A DNA stretch of 20,254 nucleotides, from positions 1 through 20,254 of IMG/VR virus record IMGVR_UViG_3300044940_000499; one strand, 5' to 3'. Shown one piece after another: positions 14,882 through 20,254 of the stretch. The notes under the pieces were generated by a model. The model searched no databases. It saw only the letters and a program-made list of their open reading frames with translations, and was not told the DNA's origin. The position numbers and the translations under genes are program-made. This DNA comes from a virus. The first letter of the stretch is position 1. Every line of letters starts with the position of its first letter.

Positions 14882-15331
14882 ATGCTGACCCTGGAACTGC
14901 CGTTTCCGCCGAGCCTGAACCACTACTACCGGCACCTCGGCCACGTGACGCTCATCAGCCGCCGCGGCCGGGCCTACCGCGAGGCGGTCATGGCCTTGCT
15001 GGCGTTGCAAAAGATCGAGCCCCTCAGTGGGCCGCTGGACCTGGCCGTGGAGCTGTTCCCGCCGGACCGCCGCAAGCGCGACGCGGACAACTTTCACAAG
15101 TGCCTGTCGGACGCGCTGCAACACGCCGGCGTGTTCCACGACGACAGCCAGGTGGTCCGCCTGGAGATCTGGAAGCGCGACCCCGTTAAGGGCGGCAAGG
15201 CCGTCGTCCGCATCCGGGAGCGGAGCAGCGACGGCCGGCTGGAAGATCTCAGGAGTGCTCGCCGGCATCTGAGCCGCGTGATCGAGCAGATCGAGGGGGA
15301 CGCCGGTGCAGCTCCGACCGTACCAGCGTGA
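14882..15331 (+). CDS. rusA: RusA-family Holliday junction endonuclease
   Basis: 149 residues from ATG 14882. It shows the RusA layout: N-terminal LELPFPPSLNHYYRH, a central RRKRDADNFHKCLSDALQ carrying Asp67 and Asp69, then GVFHDDSQVVRLEIWKRD with Asp87/88. These acidic residues bind the catalytic metal; Lys98 lies in the final conserved block. RusA cuts four-way junctions symmetrically, so here it would resolve intermediates made by the upstream recombination genes. The length is near the family norm with a slightly longer C-terminus, and the last 26 bp overlap the helicase gene in another frame. Confidence 0.9.
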   Translation: MLTLELPFPPSLNHYYRHLGHVTLISRRGRAYREAVMALLALQKIEPLSGPLDLAVELFPPDRRKRDADNFHKCLSDALQHAGVFHDDSQVVRLEIWKRDPVKGGKAVVRIRERSSDGRLEDLRSARRHLSRVIEQIEGDAGAAPTVPA

Positions 15332-17048
15332 GGCCGTTGAAGCCGTCTACGCCTACCTGCGCCATCACGACGACAACCCGGTCGTCGTGATCCCGACGGC
15401 GGGCGGCAAGACGCCGGTCATGGCGACCATCTGCAAGGACGCGGTGACGCGCTGGGACGGCCGGGTGCTGATCCTAGCCCACATCAAGGAGCTGCTGGAG
15501 CAGGCCGCCGACAAGCTGGGCAAGGTCTGCCCGGAGGTCCGGTTCGGCATCTACTCGGCCGGGCTGAAGCGCCGCGACAAGGAACACCCGGTCATACTGG
15601 CCGGCATCCAGTCGGTCTACCAGCGGGCCGGCGAGCTGGACACCTTCGACCTGGTCCTAGTGGACGAGGCCCACCTGATCCCGCCAGAGGGCGACGGCAT
15701 GTACCGGCAGTTCCTGGCCGACGCCAAGGCGGTCAACCCGCACCTGCGCGTCGTCGGCCTGACGGCCACGCCGTTCCGCCTCAAGACGGGGCTCATCTGC
15801 ACGCCGGCCGCCGAGGGCGGCATCCTCAACGCGATCTGCTACGAGATCGGCGTGCGGGAGCTGATCCGGGACGGCTACCTCTGTCCGCTGACGACCAAGG
15901 CGGGGATCAACAAGGTCGATACGAGCAAGCTGCACGTCCGCGGCGGGGAGTACGTCGCCGATGAGGTCGAGGACCTCATGGATCAGCAATGGCTCGTGGA
16001 GGCCGCTTGCGGCGAGCTGGTCGCTTACACGGCTGGCCGCCGAGCGGTCCTGATCTTCGCCAGCGGGGTCAAACACGGGCAGCACGTCGTGCAGGTGCTG
16101 AGAGAGAAGCACGGCATCGAATGCGGCTTCGTCACTGGGGATACGCCGACCGGCGAGCGCGACGAGCTGCTGGCACGGTTTCGAGGTGTGTTGGGCGGCG
16201 AGCTGTTCGGCCGCAAGCCGCTGAAGTACCTGTGCAACGTCAACGTGCTGACCACCGGCTTCGACGCGCCGAACATCGACTGCGTGGCCCTGCTGCGGCC
16301 GACGCTGTCGGCGGGCCTGTACTACCAGATGGTCGGCCGCGGATTTCGGCTGCACCCCGGCAAGGCCAACTGCCTGGTCCTGGACTTCGGGGGCAACGTG
16401 CTGCGGCACGGGCCGGTGGACCAGATCAAAGTCAAGGAGCGTGACGCCAGCGGAAACGGCCACGCGCCGGCAAAGGAGTGCCCCGAGTGTCACTCGGTGA
16501 TCGCAGCCGGCTACGCGCGCTGCCCGGACTGCGGCTACGAGTTCCCGCCGCCCGAGCGCGGCAAGCATGACGCCAAGGCCAGCGAGGCGGGCATCCTGTC
16601 GGGGCAGGTGACGACGACCAAGTACGCCGTGCGGGACGTGTTCTACAGCGTCCACAAGAAGCGCGACGCGCCGGACGACGCCCCGAGGACCATGCGGGTC
16701 GATTACAAGGTCGGCTGGCACGACTACAAGTCGGAATGGGTCTGCTTCGAGCACAGGGGCTACGCCAGGCAGAAGGCCGTCGCCTGGTGGAAGCGTCGCT
16801 CGCCAGAGCCGGTCCCCGACACGGCCCAGCAAGCCGTGGACATGGCGAAGAACGGAGGCCTGGCCTTCACTTCGTCGATCACCGTTCGCATGGTCGCCGG
16901 CGATGAGTTTGAGCGGATCACCGACTACGAGATCGGCCCGATGCCGGAGCCGACCAGCGACGGCGAAGAGGAGGTCGTCAGCGAAGATGCCCTGGACTTC
17001 CCGTTCGGGGCCAACGCGGTTGCCGCGGAGGAGGAGATCCCGTGGTGA
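15306..17048 (+). CDS. SF2 DEAH-type DNA helicase with zinc ribbon
   Basis: 580 residues from GTG 15306, with GAGGGGG about 6 nt upstream. Motifs: LRPYQREAV (Q-motif-like, 3-11), Walker A PTAGGKT (30-36), DEAH (120-123), LTATPFR (152-158), TTGFDAPN (316-323) and QMVGRGFR (341-348). A zinc ribbon follows with Cys392, 395, 406 and 409. The C-terminal ~150 residues are unassigned and end in an acidic tail (DGEEEVVSEDALDFPF). Helicases of this type are common in phage replication modules, where they unwind or remodel DNA near the primase. It overlaps the primase gene by 7 bp. Confidence 0.9.
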   Translation: MQLRPYQREAVEAVYAYLRHHDDNPVVVIPTAGGKTPVMATICKDAVTRWDGRVLILAHIKELLEQAADKLGKVCPEVRFGIYSAGLKRRDKEHPVILAGIQSVYQRAGELDTFDLVLVDEAHLIPPEGDGMYRQFLADAKAVNPHLRVVGLTATPFRLKTGLICTPAAEGGILNAICYEIGVRELIRDGYLCPLTTKAGINKVDTSKLHVRGGEYVADEVEDLMDQQWLVEAACGELVAYTAGRRAVLIFASGVKHGQHVVQVLREKHGIECGFVTGDTPTGERDELLARFRGVLGGELFGRKPLKYLCNVNVLTTGFDAPNIDCVALLRPTLSAGLYYQMVGRGFRLHPGKANCLVLDFGGNVLRHGPVDQIKVKERDASGNGHAPAKECPECHSVIAAGYARCPDCGYEFPPPERGKHDAKASEAGILSGQVTTTKYAVRDVFYSVHKKRDAPDDAPRTMRVDYKVGWHDYKSEWVCFEHRGYARQKAVAWWKRRSPEPVPDTAQQAVDMAKNGGLAFTSSITVRMVAGDEFERITDYEIGPMPEPTSDGEEEVVSEDALDFPFGANAVAAEEEIPW

Positions 17049-18904
17049 CCACTTCCGAGCTTCGAGACGCGGCGCTGCGGTACGCCGAGCTGGGCTACCG
17101 CGTGTTCCCCTGCGCGCCGGGCGACAGCAAGCCACTGACCGACCACGGTTTCCTCGACGCGACCACGGAGGTTGAGCAGATCGAGCGCTGGTGGGAGCAC
17201 CACCCGACCGCGAACGTCGCCATCGCCGCCGCCGGGCTGCTCGTGGTTGATCTCGACCCGGCGGGAGGGGACGCGGCCAACCCGTGGCTCAAGGACGACC
17301 CGGACAAGCAGCTCGACCTGGCGGCCGCGCCGACGGCCATGACACCGCGCGGCGGACGGCACCACGTCTTCCGCAAGCCGGCGGGGAAGGGCTGGCGCTG
17401 CACCGCGAGCCGGCTGGCCCCGAAGGTCGATACGCGCACGGACGGCGGCTACATCGTCGTGCCCCCGTCCCGGAGGCCGGACGGGGCGTACTCCTGGGTG
17501 CCGGGCCTGGAACTCGACGGCCCGCCCGAGCGGCTCCCCGAGCCGCCGCCTTGGTTGGTCACGTTGCTCGACGGGTTGGCCCAGGAAACGCCCACGTTGG
17601 CCCACGTGGCGGCCGGCCCGCCCGAGGCGAACGCGATCCCGGAGGGCCAACGGAACGCGACCCTGGCGCGCCTCGCTGGCACGATGCGCCGCGTCGGGAT
17701 GTCCCGGTCCGAGATCCTGGCGGCGCTGCTGCGGGTCAACGACGACCGTTGCCTGCCGCCACTGAGCGTTGCCGAGGTGGAGCAGGTCGCGTCTAGCGTC
17801 GCCCGGTACGAGCCCGACCAGATCGCGACCGCAATGGCCGAGGGGCACTGGGACCAGCTCCTGGCCCAGGCGCCGCTGCTGGTCCCGGTCAGCCTGGCCG
17901 ACCTGGTGGCGCGCTACCCCGACCTGCGCCGGCCGGTGATTCACGGCCTGCTGCGCCGGGGCGAGACGATGAACGTCATCTCGGCCCCCAAGATCGGTAA
18001 GTCCTGGCTGGTCACCGACCTCGCCCTGGCCGTCGCCACGGGGAGGCCCTGGCTCGACACCTTCACGACCGAGCCGGGTGCCGTGCTCATCATCGACAAC
18101 GAACTTCATGGCGAGACCTCGGCGAACCGCATCCCCAAGGTCGCGGCGGCCCGGCAGATCGACCTCGCGGACGTTGGCGGGCGAATCTTCGTGCAGAACC
18201 TGCGGGGGCACTGGCAGGACATCTTCTCGCTCGGGCCGTACTTCCGCTCCCTGGAGCCGGGGCGGTTCCGGGTGATCGTCCTCGACGCCATGTACCGCTT
18301 CATGCCCCGGGAGATGGATGAGAACGACAACGGCACGATGGCCAACGTTTACAACGCCATCGACCGCTACGCTGACCTTCTGGGCTGCTGCTTCGTGCTG
18401 ATCCACCACACCAGCAAGGGGAACCAGTCCGGCAAGGCGATCACCGACGTGGGGGCAGGCGCCGGTAGTCAAAGCCGAGCGACCGACACGCATTTGATCC
18501 TGCGTCCGCACGAGGAGGACGACGTGGTCGTGCTGGAGGCCGCAGTGCGTTCCTGGCCGCCAGTGATGCCCAGGTGCCTGCGCTGGGCCTTCCCGGTGTG
18601 GACGCCGGCTGACGACCTGGACCCGACGCTGTTGCGAACCGAGAAGCCCAGGCGCAGGGAGAAGCCTGCGGCAGAAGACGAACCGCAGGAGGAGTGGACC
18701 CCGGAACGGTTCGTCCAGGCGTGTGTGTCGGAAGCGCCGGAAACGAGGGCGGTCATTCTCGACCGCGCCGAAGGACTCGGGCTGTCCAACCGCCGTGGGG
18801 TTCAACTGCTGCAGCGTGCGGAGTTCGCTGGCCTGATCCACCGATGGCAAGACGGACGCGGTAAGCCCGTCGTCTACTCCACCAAACCCAAGGAGCCGGA
18901 CTAA
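17042..18904 (+). CDS. Bifunctional primase-polymerase fused to RepA/DnaB-like AAA helicase
   Basis: 620 residues from GTG 17042, behind a GGAGGAG site. Residues ~8-175 are an archaeo-eukaryotic-type Prim-Pol: VVDLDP gives Asp70 and Asp72, RGGRHHVF gives the histidine motif (His107/108), and DGGYIVVPPS (134-143) is the third motif. Residues ~200-257 resemble PriCT-1. Residues ~300-500 are an AAA_25/RepA-like ATPase: SAPKIGKS (314-321) as Walker A, VIVLDAMYRF with Asp415 as Walker B, and VLIHHTSKG (452-460). A winged-helix-like tail ends the protein. It can prime and unwind DNA in one chain, as expected for an element encoding its own replication initiation. The adjacent repeat array may be its origin. 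Confidence 0.9.
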   Translation: MVTTSELRDAALRYAELGYRVFPCAPGDSKPLTDHGFLDATTEVEQIERWWEHHPTANVAIAAAGLLVVDLDPAGGDAANPWLKDDPDKQLDLAAAPTAMTPRGGRHHVFRKPAGKGWRCTASRLAPKVDTRTDGGYIVVPPSRRPDGAYSWVPGLELDGPPERLPEPPPWLVTLLDGLAQETPTLAHVAAGPPEANAIPEGQRNATLARLAGTMRRVGMSRSEILAALLRVNDDRCLPPLSVAEVEQVASSVARYEPDQIATAMAEGHWDQLLAQAPLLVPVSLADLVARYPDLRRPVIHGLLRRGETMNVISAPKIGKSWLVTDLALAVATGRPWLDTFTTEPGAVLIIDNELHGETSANRIPKVAAARQIDLADVGGRIFVQNLRGHWQDIFSLGPYFRSLEPGRFRVIVLDAMYRFMPREMDENDNGTMANVYNAIDRYADLLGCCFVLIHHTSKGNQSGKAITDVGAGAGSQSRATDTHLILRPHEEDDVVVLEAAVRSWPPVMPRCLRWAFPVWTPADDLDPTLLRTEKPRRREKPAAEDEPQEEWTPERFVQACVSEAPETRAVILDRAEGLGLSNRRGVQLLQRAEFAGLIHRWQDGRGKPVVYSTKPKEPD

Positions 18905-18928
18905 TGGCAGTGCGATCTGCAACGGTTC

Positions 18929-19139
18929 GGGTTGAGCGCGCACACGGCTTATTCGGCGTGCGCTCAACCCAAGGGACAAGGCTTGGGTTGAGCGCGCACG
19001 AAGGCGGTTTTGCTGCGCGCCCAACCCAGCAGAACGTGGTTTGGGTTGAGCGCGCGCACCCCCCATACCCCCCAAGGGAGCGTGCCGCACCCAGGCGGCA
19101 CGCTCCCTTGGGTTGAGCGCGCGTGCGCGCTCAACCCAA
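18929..19139. repeat. Array of TTGGGTTGAGCGCGC direct and inverted repeats (candidate origin or regulatory array)
   Basis: Seven copies of the unit lie in ~210 bp. Four are forward (18929-18942, 18983-18998, 19041-19058, 19108-19122) and three reverse (18959-18972, 19014-19028 with one change, 19125-19139). They pair into successive hairpins; the last is a perfect 15-bp palindrome around GT. Nested before it is a separate perfect 17-bp stem, CCCAAGGGAGCGTGCCG (19071-19087) with its complement at 19096-19112. An ORF crossing the region (18904-19116) is a by-product of the repeats. Iteron-like copies directly after a primase-helicase gene suggest a replication origin; a recombination or regulatory site is also possible. 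Confidence 0.65.
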
Positions 19140-19251
19140 CGCGAAATAGGTACTTCCCGGCCGTCCTGCGGCCCGGCCCCGCGGCGGGAACAGCCGCCAA
19201 GGTAAGCAGAGTTTGTTTTCGAGGTCCGAACTTCCCCGGAGCAGAGGAGCC

Positions 19252-20254
19252 ATGAAGATCGAGCTGCGGAAGCTGTCCGAGATCAAACCTTACGCCAACA
19301 ACCCCCGCCTCAACGACGACGCGGTCGAGGCCGTCGCCGCGTCGATCCGCGCGTTCGGCTTCCGCCAGCCGATCGTGGTGGACGCCGAGGGCGTCATCGT
19401 CGTCGGCCACACGCGCTACAAGGCCGCGCTGAAGCTCGGGCTGGAGCAGGTGCCGGTCCACGTCGCCACGGACTTGACGCCCGAGCAGATCCGGGCCTAC
19501 CGCATCGCCGATAACAAGAGCGCCGAGCTGTCCGACTGGGACTACGACCTGCTGCCCATCGAGCTGGGCGAACTGCAGGGGATGAACTACGATCTGGGCC
19601 TGCTCGGCTTCGACCAGGACGAGTTGGCCCGGCTGCTCGACCCCGGCGTCAAGGATGGGCTGACCGACCCTGACGAGGTGCCCGCGCCGCCCGACGAGGC
19701 GACCACGCGTCCCGGCGACCTGTGGCTCCTCGGCGACCACCGCCTGCTGTGCGGCGACAGCGGCAAGCCCGAGGACGTGGACCGGCTGCTCGAAGGCGCG
19801 GCGATCCACCTGGTGAACACCGACCCGCCTTACAACGTGAAGGTCGAGCCGCGGAGCAACAACGCCATCGCCGCCGGCCTCTCCTCCTTCGAGACGACGC
19901 ATCACCAGAAGATGGACGTGGTCCGGCACCCGGAGAAGGCCAGGCCGACCGGCAAGAAGCTGCGGGCCAAGGACCGGCCCCTGGCCAACGACTTCGTTTC
20001 GGACGAGGCGTTCGAGCAGATGCTGCACGCCTGGTTCAGCAACCTCGCCCGCGTGCTGGAGCCGGGCCGGGGCTTCTACATCTGGGGCGGCTACGCCAAC
20101 TGTGCCAACTACCCGCCGGTGCTGAAGGCCGCGGGCCTGTACTTCTCGCAGGCGATCATCTGGGTCAAGGAGCACCCCGTCCTCACCCGGAAGGACTTCA
20201 TGGGCAACCACGAGTGGTGCTTCTACGGCTGGCGCGAGGGCGCGGCCCACGTCT
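19252..20254 (+). CDS. ParB-domain DNA methyltransferase, probably N6-adenine specific (3' partial)
   Basis: 334 codons are visible before the window ends. ATG 19252 has an AGAGGAG site about 2-8 nt upstream. Residues ~3-90 are a ParB/Srx-like domain (IKPYANNPRLNDDAVEAVAA, then VVGHTRYKAALKLGLEQVPV and YRIADNKSAELS). From ~155 it becomes a methyltransferase: LLGDHRLLCGDS, then TDPPYN at 190-195 as the catalytic motif. DPPY usually indicates N6-adenine methylation. The FxGxG cofactor motif of this class should follow beyond the window. Such ParB-methyltransferase fusions are common in prophages, where they may protect element DNA or mark its origin. No cognate restriction enzyme is visible. 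Confidence 0.9.
   Translation, partial: MKIELRKLSEIKPYANNPRLNDDAVEAVAASIRAFGFRQPIVVDAEGVIVVGHTRYKAALKLGLEQVPVHVATDLTPEQIRAYRIADNKSAELSDWDYDLLPIELGELQGMNYDLGLLGFDQDELARLLDPGVKDGLTDPDEVPAPPDEATTRPGDLWLLGDHRLLCGDSGKPEDVDRLLEGAAIHLVNTDPPYNVKVEPRSNNAIAAGLSSFETTHHQKMDVVRHPEKARPTGKKLRAKDRPLANDFVSDEAFEQMLHAWFSNLARVLEPGRGFYIWGGYANCANYPPVLKAAGLYFSQAIIWVKEHPVLTRKDFMGNHEWCFYGWREGAAHV

Noticed and set aside
16925-19090. A 721-codon open frame on the minus strand
   Set aside because: It is antisense to the primase-helicase gene, whose catalytic motifs are all present in order on the plus strand.
18904-19116. A 70-codon ORF right after the primase-helicase stop
   Set aside because: It is made almost entirely of the inverted-repeat units, has repeat-derived low-complexity peptide and no ribosome-binding site beyond the overlap with the previous stop.
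18929-19139. A CRISPR array
   Set aside because: Repeats alternate in orientation, spacing is irregular, no unique spacers of uniform length exist and no cas genes are nearby.

Overview
The window reads as a GC-rich bacterial chromosome, most likely a planctomycete of the Gemmata type. Three things point there: a short leader ORF, a DUF2924 gene and a large serine recombinase in one operon, a style I associate with Gemmataceae; small uncharacterised proteins that look familiar from that group; and the coding style. The assignment is by recollection, not by a search.

Region A (1-3020) is the 3' end of a polymorphic-toxin locus. The C-terminal part of an RHS protein carries an RHS core, a complete-looking HINT self-cleaving domain and a toxin tip with a His-His motif. 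A probable immunity gene follows, then three small unrecognised ORFs of visibly lower GC that could be orphan immunity genes. Region B (3020-3400) is the C-terminal remnant of a DUF1415-family gene on the minus strand.

Region C (3551-6058) is a compact mobile element. It holds a 698-residue serine recombinase and a small frameshifted companion ORF, both on the minus strand. It is bounded by a 12-bp perfect inverted repeat and, outside that, a 24-bp direct repeat matching at 22 of 24 positions.

Region D (6059-9257) is a non-coding leader with hairpins followed by a tight four-gene operon: small leader protein, DUF2924 protein, large serine recombinase and HTH protein. Region E (9437-11664) is an overlapping pair of uncharacterised genes, the second with a zinc ribbon and an HTH, closed by a GTTGCA palindrome and a strong intrinsic terminator.

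Region F (11750-20254) resembles a phage or integrative-element early module. In order it has an ECF-like sigma factor, a decayed small gene, a PD-(D/E)XK nuclease, a Sak4-like ATPase, a DUF669 protein, a RusA resolvase, an SF2 helicase, a primase-polymerase/helicase fusion, a dense inverted-repeat array, and a ParB-domain DNA methyltransferase that runs off the window. Start/stop overlaps link several of these genes. Together they would supply recombination, junction resolution and replication initiation for the element. The repeat array next to the primase is a candidate origin. No structural, packaging or lysis genes are visible here.
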